From Gordonia effusa NBRC 100432 (GTDB taxonomy: Bacteria; Actinomycetota; Actinomycetes; Mycobacteriales; Mycobacteriaceae), in NCBI RefSeq assembly GCF_000241305.1, contig NZ_BAEH01000014.1, positions 1-46,029 on the forward strand: a DNA stretch of 46,029 nt, given 5' to 3'. The first letter of the stretch is position 1. Every line of letters starts with the position of its first letter. Shown here in pieces: positions 18,180-25,837 of the stretch. Both the position numbers and the translations under genes were made by a program. The notes under the pieces are model-generated. The model saw nothing but the letters and a program-made list of their open reading frames with translations, searched no databases and had not been told where the DNA came from.

Positions 18180-18809
18180 ATGCCGACGATCACGGTCGAT
18201 GAATACGCTCGCCACATGCACCGCACTTCGCTAACCGATTGGGCACACAAGTCCGATACCCACGACATCGATTTACTTTTCGCGCGTGTGTGGATCGCCG
18301 ATATCGATGTCATTCAGGCCGGGCGAATACTGGTCGCGCCGGTCACCGCCGCGCCGATTCCGATCAATCCCGATGTGCCCCTGTCACTTTCGGTACATCT
18401 GCGAAGCACTTTTCCCATCGCCGGAGTCACCGGCCACGTATCGGTCATCGACGGCGATCAAACCGCCTCCCTATCGCGGACCGCTCACGTCGACGTTGGA
18501 CGCGACGGGGTCCTCTCATTCGCGCTCGAGCCGCTGCGCCGCTCGCGTCAGCTTCGGGTGGCGGTGTCCATCGACGGCTCCGTCGAGCACGACGTCGCCA
18601 CGGTATGGCTGGCGCATTCACTCCCCAGCCATCGACCGCAACATGGACAACATCTCCGACCGGGTCTGCGCGCCGATCCTCCTCCTGATCCGCGCGACGT
18701 GATGCTCGACGGTCTTCGCCGAAATGAAGAGTCGCTCACCGATGGCTCGATAGGTCAGTCCGATGAGCAGCAGTTCGACGACCTCGCGTTCACGCTCGCT
18801 CAGTACTGA
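18180..18809 (+). CDS. Unknown protein overlapping the 3' end of iniR
   Basis: A 209-residue frame that I do not recognise. Residues 1-145 look like a real soluble protein (DIDLLFARVWIADIDVIQAG, PLSLSVHLRSTFPIAGVTGHVSVIDGD, ALEPLRRSRQLRVAVSIDGSVE) with alternating strands. From about residue 147 the frame runs antisense through the iniR HTH region for 192 nt and becomes Pro/Arg/His-rich. The tail may therefore be read-through rather than conserved sequence. An inverted repeat GAGTAG-TGCG-CTACTC (18164-18179) abuts the ATG and no ribosome site is visible. It could be leaderless, or start at ATG 18213. Confidence 0.55.
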   Translation: MPTITVDEYARHMHRTSLTDWAHKSDTHDIDLLFARVWIADIDVIQAGRILVAPVTAAPIPINPDVPLSLSVHLRSTFPIAGVTGHVSVIDGDQTASLSRTAHVDVGRDGVLSFALEPLRRSRQLRVAVSIDGSVEHDVATVWLAHSLPSHRPQHGQHLRPGLRADPPPDPRDVMLDGLRRNEESLTDGSIGQSDEQQFDDLAFTLAQY

Positions 18810-21095
18810 CATCGCCGACCGGGTCGACGGCTCACTCGGTTGAGGGTCTGGCTCTGTCTGCGCGACATGGTGGGTGCGCAACGACCGCGCCAATTGCAGC
18901 ATCACCGCAGTGACGCGTTGATCATCGGCGTTCAATGCCGCCTGCCCGGCAAGTCGCGTCGCATCCCAGTTATGCCCGGCGTCATCGAGTCCCCGGCACG
19001 CCGTATCGACCTCGGCGGCATCGACGGTCCCGCCGAGCACCCTGATCCACGTACGGCCGGCGCTGGCGAGTGCGGCCGCGTACGAGCTGTGCCGCGCGGC
19101 CTCCGCCAGCGCCTGGGCATGCGGAATCAGTTCTTTCGGTGAATCACCGGCGATCGCGGCGTGTACGCCGTACCAATGCAACGCGGTCAGCCAATGAATC
19201 GGATTCCCCAGTGCGGCAAGAAGAGTCGTCGCGTCCTCGACCATCGGAGCGACGTCGTGGAGGCGACCCAGTCGTGCTGCGGCCACCCACACCTCGCCGA
19301 CGAACATCAACCCGAACAGATCGACCGTGTACTCACCGAGCGGGCCGGCCGCATCCTCCCATGCTTGATGAAGGCGCCCCAGGTCTCCAGCTCGCCGGGC
19401 CATCGCGATACGTAGGGTGGCGAGCGCCATCTGATCGCGGACCTGTTCGACAGGCCCCAACGCGTCAAGGCACGCCTGGACCGCCTGCTCGTCTCCCTCA
19501 GCCATCAGAACCCATGCCGTCAGCAGTGACATCCGGACTCGGTGCGCGGGCGGCCACTGGTCCGCGGCGACGCGTGTCAACAGCGAACGCGCGCGGGCCA
19601 CCTGGCCGACCTGCAGGGCGGCGATAGCGGCCACTGCCGCTGGGGTGTCCGGGGACAACCCCGCAGTCGCGGTACCCGAGAGGCCAACCGCGCGAGACAG
19701 CGTGACCAGCGCTGGTGAACTATCGGTCTCGAGCGACTGCACCAGGCCGCGCAGCAACAGCCGATCGACGGCGGTACCGGCGAATGGCGAATTCACTTCC
19801 GGCTCAGCTTCGGTGGCCAACACCCGACGGGCCGCACCCGCGTCGCCGACGGCGAGATGGATTACGCCGGCCAGTGCGGCGTCGGCGCCCCAACCTTGCG
19901 GGACCCCGTTGCCGGTGTAAGCCAGCCAGTCGTAGAGTTCAGCCGCACGCGGCGCCGATCCCGAAGCAACGGCCGCGCACGCACTGATCCGCACCGCGCG
20001 AAATCTCATCTGTGGATCGGAGTCCTCGCTGGCACCGAAATCTGCCCACAGGCGATCGATGTCGGCGCCTGCCGCCCGTAGGTCGCCAGCGATCGCCTTT
20101 GCCTCCGCGGCGCGCACATGCGTCGCCAGCGGATCAGCACCAGAATGAATAGCTAACTCGTACAACATATCCGAGCGAACCGGTCCATCCGCGGCCAACC
20201 GGAGGATCGGTTCGACAAGTCGCTCGTCCAGCACTCCGTGGGAGGCCAGCTCGGCTGCGAGCTCCCCCGAAATCGACCCTGCCGACCACAGCGCGTCGAG
20301 CACGGCACGACCCAGTTCTCGCCGCCGTGACTCCCCAAGCGCGGTCAGCGCTCCCCGCTGCACCAGCGAGTTCAACTCCGCCGGGCCGGTAACCAGGCCG
20401 GTGCCACGCGCGATATCCACCAGTTGATCGGCCCGATCGATCGAAACTCCGAGTGCGGCAGCTACTTCCGCAGAACCGATGGGCGCGGTCAACGTCAACA
20501 TCGCCACCGTGGACAGTACTTGTCCGCCGAGCCGGAACATCCTCTCGCGCACCGCATCTGTGACCGCAGCGGTCATCCCGTCGGACCGCCCACCCGCGGA
20601 GAGCGCGACCAACACCAGGTCGAGGAGGCCACCGGTCATCAGCTGAATCTGTTGCGCGCGAATAGGATCGGACCCGTAGCCCAATTCGGCGGCGAAGGAA
20701 TCGACATCGTCGGCCGACAGGGCCGTCAGTATCACCGGTGGTGTGTCCCAGGTAAGCGCCTCGATCGCTGCCGACCACGCGGTCTGCCGAGGTCTCGACT
20801 CCGTGGCGAAGACGATTGTATGGGTGCCTGCGCGCGCGAGTTTCGAAACCTCGGCGAGGTCGGCGTCGGGGAGCCGGTGGCCATTGTCGACAACGAGTAT
20901 CTTCTCGTCCGAACTCGGCGTGAGATTCTGGGCGAGCGACTCACCGGCCTCCCGATATATTCGCCGAATTTCCTGAAGTACCAGAGTCTTTCCCGAGCCA
21001 GCCGACCCGATGATCGGTTGCACGCGTCGACGGGCCGGACGCGCGGCGATATCGGCGACGAGTTCTGCCGCTGCCGGTGCTACGACTCGAACCAT
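18618..21095 (-). CDS. iniR: STAND/MalT-type LuxR regulator, IniR-like
   Basis: An 825-residue signal-transduction ATPase. Walker A GSAGSGKT is at residues 30-37 and a Walker B-like KILVVDNGH follows near residue 65. A long Ala/Leu-rich helical-repeat region (about 260-740) resembles the TPR-like sensor of MalT proteins. The C-terminus is a LuxR/GerE HTH (LSEREREVVELLLIGL, YRAIGERLFISAKTVEHHVARIRRRI). Length, architecture and position beside iniB match IniR (Rv0339c/M. marinum), the activator of iniBAC under envelope stress that was linked to trehalose. It starts 8 nt after the Hsp70-like gene on the same strand. The naming is by context and architecture. Its last 192 nt are overlapped by the convergent unknown gene. 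Confidence 0.8.
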   Translation of the reverse strand: MVRVVAPAAAELVADIAARPARRRVQPIIGSAGSGKTLVLQEIRRIYREAGESLAQNLTPSSDEKILVVDNGHRLPDADLAEVSKLARAGTHTIVFATESRPRQTAWSAAIEALTWDTPPVILTALSADDVDSFAAELGYGSDPIRAQQIQLMTGGLLDLVLVALSAGGRSDGMTAAVTDAVRERMFRLGGQVLSTVAMLTLTAPIGSAEVAAALGVSIDRADQLVDIARGTGLVTGPAELNSLVQRGALTALGESRRRELGRAVLDALWSAGSISGELAAELASHGVLDERLVEPILRLAADGPVRSDMLYELAIHSGADPLATHVRAAEAKAIAGDLRAAGADIDRLWADFGASEDSDPQMRFRAVRISACAAVASGSAPRAAELYDWLAYTGNGVPQGWGADAALAGVIHLAVGDAGAARRVLATEAEPEVNSPFAGTAVDRLLLRGLVQSLETDSSPALVTLSRAVGLSGTATAGLSPDTPAAVAAIAALQVGQVARARSLLTRVAADQWPPAHRVRMSLLTAWVLMAEGDEQAVQACLDALGPVEQVRDQMALATLRIAMARRAGDLGRLHQAWEDAAGPLGEYTVDLFGLMFVGEVWVAAARLGRLHDVAPMVEDATTLLAALGNPIHWLTALHWYGVHAAIAGDSPKELIPHAQALAEAARHSSYAAALASAGRTWIRVLGGTVDAAEVDTACRGLDDAGHNWDATRLAGQAALNADDQRVTAVMLQLARSLRTHHVAQTEPDPQPSEPSTRSAMSVLSEREREVVELLLIGLTYRAIGERLFISAKTVEHHVARIRRRIGAQTRSEMLSMLRSMAGE

Positions 21096-21103
21096 CGGTT
21101 CGG

Positions 21104-22753
21104 TCAGCTCGTGGGCGCTGGCGTGACAGGCCCGCCGTCGGCCGGTGGCGGTGACTGTTCGGGCGGTGTTCCCGATGGCATCACGCTTGGCTCGGTCACC
21201 GACGGTTCCGTTGGCCCAGGTTCCTCGGTGGTATTTCCGCCGCCGCCGTCGGGCACCCCTTGTTCGGTTGTGGTCTCCTCGATGGTCCCTTCGACCGACG
21301 TAGTCGATTCGGGAGTCGAGAACTGCGACACCGACGTACCCGGCGCCGGTGTATTGGTTTGATTGTCACCGGTCAGCGCGTACGCGACTCCCCCGGCAGC
21401 CACCATGAATGCCACTGCGCCAGCGGCCAATAGGGCGAACAGTCGTACCCGACTCCGTGGCTGATCCGCTTCCGGTTCCGCACGTGGCCCGAAGGTTACC
21501 GCCTGTGCGCCGCGTTCGGGTTTGTCCGCCGGGTGGTCATCGTCGTATGCCTCGTCCGGGGGCACTTGCCAGCGTGAAGTTGCGGCGGTGTCGCGGATAG
21601 GCACTCCGGCAGGCGGGGTCTGGCCCGGCGACACATCTCGCGGATCGGCGACCACCGCTCCAAACACCGCGGGCGGGCGCGACGCGCTCGACGCGGGCGG
21701 CACCCCGGGTCGAGGTCGAGGCGGAGTCAGGGTGGACGCCACGCCAGCCGCGCCTCGCGCGGCGGTGGCGTATGGCTCTGCATCGACGACAGCCGCGGTA
21801 TGAAACTCGGCCGAAAGCCGTTGTGCGACAATGGGCATGGTCGCGCCACCGCCGCAGAGTGACACCGCGGCCACATCTCGGTCCTCGGCACCGCCGCGAT
21901 CGATCAGTTCGCGTATACCGGTGGCGATCCCTGTCACCTGCTCATCGGCCAGGTCGTCGAGTTCGGATCTGGTGACCCGTACGTCGCCGCGATACATCGG
22001 CAAGTCGACCGCTACCGACGTCACCGAATCAGCCGACAGCCGTTCCTTGGCCGCTCGCGCCTCGATCCGCAACCTCTCCAGCGCCGCAACGAGATTGGGG
22101 TCAGCTGCGGTGAGGTCTGCCGAGTCGGCGACCTGCCCGAGAATGTGTTGGAGTAGCGCGTGATCGAGATCGATGCCGTTTGCCTCATCCAGCCGAAGAC
22201 GGTCAGAAACAATCGTGCCGCTCGCGGCGTCGCCAATGGCGACGGTGGTTCCGGTCGCCCCGAGATCGGCGATCGCGACCAGTCCCGCGCGCGGCATGTC
22301 GGCGAGTTGACGCAGACGGGCGAAGGCCATCACCAGATCGGTCTCCACCCGGAGAGGTTGTGGCAGCCGAGCGGCCGATGCCGCCGCGGCGAACTGATCT
22401 CGAGCGGAATCTGACCAATAGGCTGGGCAGGCAAGGACAAGTGCGGGTGAAGTCTCACCGCCGGTTAGTTGGGATCGGACGAGACTCTTCACGGCGTCGA
22501 CGGTTAGTTGTGCCGCCGGAAAACTTTGACCGCCTGGCCCCGAAATCGGCACCGGATCTCCAACGCGCTCAACGAATCCGGTGAGCACCATCCCATCGGG
22601 CCGAACGCGCGGATTCTCCTCGGGTAACCCGGCCTCCGGAGCGACGTGCGGAGCAACCGACAACTGGGTCGTCCATCTCGTCGCCGCACCGGGATGAGCC
22701 GCGGCGATCAAGTTTCCCGCACCGATTGCAACCCCCAGGCAAAGTGTTGCCAT
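21104..22753 (-). CDS. Hsp70-like actin-fold ATPase with C-terminal membrane anchor
   Basis: A 549-residue protein. The first 350 residues are an Hsp70/actin-type ATPase: VAIADLGATGTTVAIGD is the phosphate loop, LVLACPAYWSDSARDQFAAAASAA corresponds to the VPAYF/RQAT region, ARAAKERLSADS follows, and VSLCGGGATMPIVAQRL is the adenosine motif. The first phosphate loop is weak (LCLGVAIGAGN). No peptide-binding domain follows. Instead there is a Pro/Asp linker, one membrane helix (RLFALLAAGAVAFMVAAGGVAYAL) and an external Thr/Glu/Pro tail. This suggests a membrane-bound sensor or scaffold rather than a chaperone. It is first in an operon with iniR and has GGAG 7 nt upstream of ATG 22753. The function is inferred from context. 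Confidence 0.82.
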   Translation of the reverse strand: MATLCLGVAIGAGNLIAAAHPGAATRWTTQLSVAPHVAPEAGLPEENPRVRPDGMVLTGFVERVGDPVPISGPGGQSFPAAQLTVDAVKSLVRSQLTGGETSPALVLACPAYWSDSARDQFAAAASAARLPQPLRVETDLVMAFARLRQLADMPRAGLVAIADLGATGTTVAIGDAASGTIVSDRLRLDEANGIDLDHALLQHILGQVADSADLTAADPNLVAALERLRIEARAAKERLSADSVTSVAVDLPMYRGDVRVTRSELDDLADEQVTGIATGIRELIDRGGAEDRDVAAVSLCGGGATMPIVAQRLSAEFHTAAVVDAEPYATAARGAAGVASTLTPPRPRPGVPPASSASRPPAVFGAVVADPRDVSPGQTPPAGVPIRDTAATSRWQVPPDEAYDDDHPADKPERGAQAVTFGPRAEPEADQPRSRVRLFALLAAGAVAFMVAAGGVAYALTGDNQTNTPAPGTSVSQFSTPESTTSVEGTIEETTTEQGVPDGGGGNTTEEPGPTEPSVTEPSVMPSGTPPEQSPPPADGGPVTPAPTS

Positions 22754-22902
22754 GGCGAACTCCGTCCATCGTGTTTCGATGTTCGCATGTAATAATCCCC
22801 TCCTGTCGAGGGCAGCGAAAGAAGCTCAGCCAATATGCGGGCGTTTACCCCGTAGACCCGGTTCCCGCGGGGGCCACAATCCCCTAATCCGGCCCGTCTC
22901 AT

Positions 22903-22917
22903 TGGGGGAAAATCCCA
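22903..22917. promoter_or_regulatory. ini box 1: 15-bp palindrome upstream of the IniB N-domain gene
   Basis: TGGGGGAAAATCCCA, an imperfect member of the pattern YGGGG-N5-YCCCR found at three places here. A -10-like TATCGT (22942-22947) starts after 24 nt. The box lies between the divergent Hsp70/iniR operon and the plus-strand gene, so it could serve both. An additional ATCCCC (22879-22884) lies nearby. Confidence 0.55.
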
Positions 22918-22954
22918 TATTCGATAGTTACCTTTTCGCAGTATCGTGTGGCAC

Positions 22955-23512
22955 ATGGCCCCAAGTTCCTTGCTGGACTTCATCACGACGCTCGTCCACG
23001 ACCCGGCGGCGGCGGCGGCGTATCACGCCGACCCGCAAAGCGCGCTGACGGCGGCCAACCTGCATGACGTGACGACCGCCGACGTCGACCATCTCATTCC
23101 GGTCGTTGCCGAGTCGTCCCATTCGGCTCCGACGTCGGGCTCGATCTGGTCAGCGAGTGATGCCGCCCATTCCTTCGACACCGCCGTGGGCGACGCGTTT
23201 GCCGGTCCGGGCGATGTCCAGTCGCCGATCGTCATCGATCACACTGCCGCAGAATCGGATTCGCCCTTCGATCCATTTGCCGTTCCCGACGTCGACCCCG
23301 CGATTCTCGACGCCGACTCCGGCGACATAGTGCCGAATGATTTGTCGACCACCCAGATCTCCGACGAGACCGACGCACCGAGCGACTTCGCTGACGTTCC
23401 CCAAGCACCGGCCGATTCCGACTGGCTCGATAGATCACCCTCCGGCGACTTCGGTTTCGACGGCCATAATCATTCGACGGTAACCGACCATTCGGCTTTC
23501 GACGATCTGTAG
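22955..23512 (+). CDS. IniB N-terminal-domain protein (Rv0340-like)
   Basis: A 185-residue acidic protein. Residues 1-50 (LLDFITTLVHDPAAAAAYHADPQ, then SALTAANLHDVTTADVDHLIPVV) align with the start of IniB encoded next door (IIDFIMELLGDSEKAQQF, GLHDVTQTEVAEAIPSVV). The remainder is Asp/Ser/Pro-rich and probably disordered. No signal peptide is seen. In M. tuberculosis a similar-sized gene (Rv0340) precedes iniB. ATG 22946 is in frame, but a -10 at 22942-22947 would place the transcript start at about 22954-22955, so a leaderless message from ATG 22955 is favoured. No ribosome site is present. Confidence 0.75.
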   Translation: MAPSSLLDFITTLVHDPAAAAAYHADPQSALTAANLHDVTTADVDHLIPVVAESSHSAPTSGSIWSASDAAHSFDTAVGDAFAGPGDVQSPIVIDHTAAESDSPFDPFAVPDVDPAILDADSGDIVPNDLSTTQISDETDAPSDFADVPQAPADSDWLDRSPSGDFGFDGHNHSTVTDHSAFDDL

Positions 23513-23573
23513 AGGTTCGATCCCGCAAACCCCCATTGGGGATAACCAGCCCCCCAATCGCGGGTCGCAATGG

Positions 23574-23588
23574 TGGGGATCGTCCCCA
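23574..23588. promoter_or_regulatory. ini box 2: perfect palindrome upstream of iniB
   Basis: TGGGGATCGTCCCCA is a perfect inverted repeat (TGGGGA-TCG-TCCCCA). The possible -35 TTATCT directly abuts it (23589-23594), and a -10 TAGCGT (23612-23617) lies 17 nt further. That is the geometry of an activator touching the polymerase. Upstream, CCCCATTGGGG (23531-23541) and GGGGAT (23538-23543) give extra half-sites, like the repeated GGGGA boxes used by MalT. Confidence 0.65.
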
Positions 23589-23681
23589 TTATCTGACCGA
23601 CCACTTGCTCATAGCGTTTGTTGACAGATGCCCCTCGACACGGAGGACCGCATTTCGACAATCCGCACCGAGGAGAAAGCA

Positions 23682-24779
23682 ATGTCTGTCAACCAATCAA
23701 TCATCGATTTCATCATGGAGTTGCTGGGCGACTCGGAAAAGGCGCAGCAGTTCAGTGAGAATCCAGGCAAATGTATGGCCGATTCCGGCCTGCATGATGT
23801 GACGCAAACCGAGGTCGCCGAAGCGATTCCCAGTGTTGTCGAACAGGTTTCGTACGGCGGCGGTGAATGGTGCCCACCCATCCCCGCTGGCGGCAGTCCC
23901 GCCGACATCATCACCCAGGTGATCAACAACTACTACACAACCGTCATCGGCGATAACAACACGGTCGTGCAGGCCAACGGCCCAGGTTCGGTAGCCGTCG
24001 GAGGCGATAACGAGGGCAATATCAGTACCGGAGGCGGTGTCACCGGCGACGGAAACGACGTCGGCAACACGTCGACGTCGCAAACCAAGACCGAGGACAA
24101 CTCGGTTCACGGCGACAACAGCGGCAATGACACCAAGACATCGAATGCCGACAGCAGCTCCAATGACAACCACGCGGCGGCGACAGCGACAGGCGGCGAC
24201 AGCGGTGAGAAGCCGGCGGCCGAGCCGCAGGGGCTACATCCGATGGCCGCGACGATGCCGCCGAGTGCGGTGGCATCGCCCGCGGCGGCTGGGATTTCCC
24301 CTACCGCGGCCACCACTCCGCCACTATCGGCGACAACATCGATGTCGGCGTCAACGCCACTAGATTCGGCGGTACTTACCACGGTCGTCGCCGCCAACGA
24401 TCCGTCCGGACCGGGAATCACACCGGAGCTCTTCGGAGACGACTCAGCAGGCATACCTCTTCTGTCCGAAGACAATTCGTTGCCCGCCGATCCCATCGCG
24501 CCCACCCCCGAACCGGACGACGGCATCACTATCCCGGACGGGTCGGGCAGCCCCGTCCCCACCTATGACTTCACCGACGACGGCTACGACTCGGGCGGTC
24601 TCGACCCGGCGGCGCCCGACCCAACCGACCTCGCAACTGCGATGCCGGACGCCCCGGCCGACGCGTCGACGCCGGTCACCGACACCTACTCACCTGACGC
24701 CGCGTCGGATGCGTCTGCGCCGCAAGGGATCGTGGCGCCCGAAGCCGGCCACGATATCCCCGACGGCGTCTACTACTGA
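23682..24779 (+). CDS. iniB: IniB-like envelope-stress protein
   Basis: A 365-residue protein. Residues 1-55 are the IniB N-domain (SIIDFIMELLGDSEKAQQF). Residues about 85-165 are Asn/Gly/Asp/Ser repeats (GSVAVGGDNEGNISTGGG, DGNDVGNTSTS, SVHGDNSGNDTKTSNADS) of the kind that could form a beta-solenoid. The rest is Ala/Pro/Thr/Asp-rich. IniB is induced by isoniazid and other wall inhibitors in mycobacteria; its molecular role is unknown. GAGGAGAAAGCA precedes ATG 23682. An earlier ATG at 23628 is in frame but lies near the predicted transcript start. A terminator follows, so it is transcribed apart from iniA here. Confidence 0.8.
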   Translation: MSVNQSIIDFIMELLGDSEKAQQFSENPGKCMADSGLHDVTQTEVAEAIPSVVEQVSYGGGEWCPPIPAGGSPADIITQVINNYYTTVIGDNNTVVQANGPGSVAVGGDNEGNISTGGGVTGDGNDVGNTSTSQTKTEDNSVHGDNSGNDTKTSNADSSSNDNHAAATATGGDSGEKPAAEPQGLHPMAATMPPSAVASPAAAGISPTAATTPPLSATTSMSASTPLDSAVLTTVVAANDPSGPGITPELFGDDSAGIPLLSEDNSLPADPIAPTPEPDDGITIPDGSGSPVPTYDFTDDGYDSGGLDPAAPDPTDLATAMPDAPADASTPVTDTYSPDAASDASAPQGIVAPEAGHDIPDGVYY

Positions 24780-24802
24780 CGGACGCGTCTATCAGCCGAT
24801 CC

Positions 24803-24836
24803 GCGCGGGTCCGATGGTTATCCATCGGGCCCGCGC
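24803..24836 (+). terminator. Strong terminator after iniB
   Basis: GCGCGGGTCCGATGG, loop TTAT, CCATCGGGCCCGCGC: a 15-pair stem (one G-T pair) 23 nt after the iniB stop. It ends iniB transcription before the next gene, which has its own box and promoter. Confidence 0.8.
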
Positions 24837-24936
24837 TTGGCCGTGTTCCGCGCCGGGGATACCCCCAATCCCCCAACATTCCCCGAACGCCGCTCTCCCC
24901 CTAGCGCACTACCCCTCCAATTCCCCCCGACCAGTG

Positions 24937-24951
24937 CGGGGATTCACCCCG
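24937..24951. promoter_or_regulatory. ini box 3: palindrome upstream of the third IniB-related gene
   Basis: CGGGGATTCACCCCG has perfect 5-nt arms and the same 15-bp length as box 2. A -10-like TAGATT (24975-24980) follows after 23 nt. The 90 nt upstream contain six C-runs (starting 24862, 24870, 24881, 24897, 24912, 24923) and a second GGGGAT (24855-24860), suggesting a cluster of half-sites. Confidence 0.62.
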
Positions 24952-25051
24952 TTTTGGCCGTTCGCAGTCCCTCGTAGATTCAGTTTCACCGGGAAATGAA
25001 AACTCCCGCAACCACAACCACAACATCTCGACAAGACAGAAGGTAACCAAA

Positions 25052-25756
25052 ATGACAAACTCACAGTGGACCCAGGGAAGCAATGTCAGCGGCGTCGACA
25101 ACGACGTAACCTCTTCCGGCGGAGCCGGTTCGGTGGCCGTCGGCGGCGACAACTCCGGAAATATCTCTACCGGCGGCGGCGTGACCGGTGACGGCAACTC
25201 CGTCGGCAATACCGTCACCAACACGGACGTGGACATCGACAATTCGATCCACGGCAACAACAGCGGCAATACCACCACAACGACCAACGTCGACAACAGC
25301 ACCAACGACAACCACGCTCAGGTCAATGTCGACGCGGGCGACGGCGGCGCTGGCGGCAGCGGCCACGGCGGCTTCCTCGGCTGGGGCGACGACGGTGGCG
25401 ATGGCGGCAACGGCGGCGGTGTCTCGCTGGAGAATATCGATCTCGGCACCCACCACACCGGGCCGACGACGGTGAACGACAACGACTACACCGAAACCCA
25501 CATCGATGATTCGTTCAACACCGACAATTCCGTGAACGACTCGTTCAACGACAATTCCCAGCATGATTCGCATGACGTGAACGATTCGTACAACTCCGAG
25601 GACAACAGCGGCCTGCACCTGCCTGACCCGACGGATGCGATCACCGCGGTTGGCGGCGTCCTCGGGGGCGTGACCGGCGGAATCGCTGGCGGAATCGGTG
25701 ACGCGGCAGGCGGGGTGATCGACGGTATCGGCGACGCGCTCGACGACATCTTCTGA
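25052..25756 (+). CDS. IniB-related Asn/Gly/Asp-repeat protein without N-domain
   Basis: A 234-residue protein that lacks the IniB N-domain but repeats its middle: GSVAVGGDNSGNISTGGG, then VTGDGNSVGNTVTN and SIHGNNSGNTTTTTNVDNS, near-identical to iniB in order and spacing. A Gly-rich patch (GDGGAGGSGHGGFLGWGDDG) and Asn/Asp/Ser repeats (DDSFNTDNSVNDSFNDNS) follow. It ends in a glycine-zipper-like hydrophobic stretch (ITAVGGVLGGVTGGIAGGI) that could insert in or lie on a membrane. No signal peptide is present. AAGG precedes ATG 25052. It is followed by iniA, probably on the same transcript through a hairpin. Confidence 0.8.
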   Translation: MTNSQWTQGSNVSGVDNDVTSSGGAGSVAVGGDNSGNISTGGGVTGDGNSVGNTVTNTDVDIDNSIHGNNSGNTTTTTNVDNSTNDNHAQVNVDAGDGGAGGSGHGGFLGWGDDGGDGGNGGGVSLENIDLGTHHTGPTTVNDNDYTETHIDDSFNTDNSVNDSFNDNSQHDSHDVNDSYNSEDNSGLHLPDPTDAITAVGGVLGGVTGGIAGGIGDAAGGVIDGIGDALDDIF

Positions 25757-25772
25757 CTCTCCGACAATCGGT

Positions 25773-25797
25773 GGCCTCAGCCCTGCGGGCCGGGGCC
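25773..25797 (+). other. Hairpin between the third IniB-type gene and iniA
   Basis: GGCCTCAGCCC-TGC-GGGCCGGGGCC can fold into an 11-step stem with one mismatch and a 3-nt loop, 17 nt after the stop. It may partly terminate transcription or stabilise the upstream message, lowering iniA/iniC output relative to the IniB-type protein. No other promoter for iniA is evident. Confidence 0.5.
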
Positions 25798-25837
25798 ATC
25801 GGCCACGTGGTGACATCTCTTCACGGAAGGCATGGCC

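Noticed and set aside
24037..24363. Possible tandem repeat or CRISPR-like array in the iniB repeat region
   Set aside because: The similarity is at protein level (Gly/Asn/Asp repeats) with no regular DNA repeat-spacer pattern.
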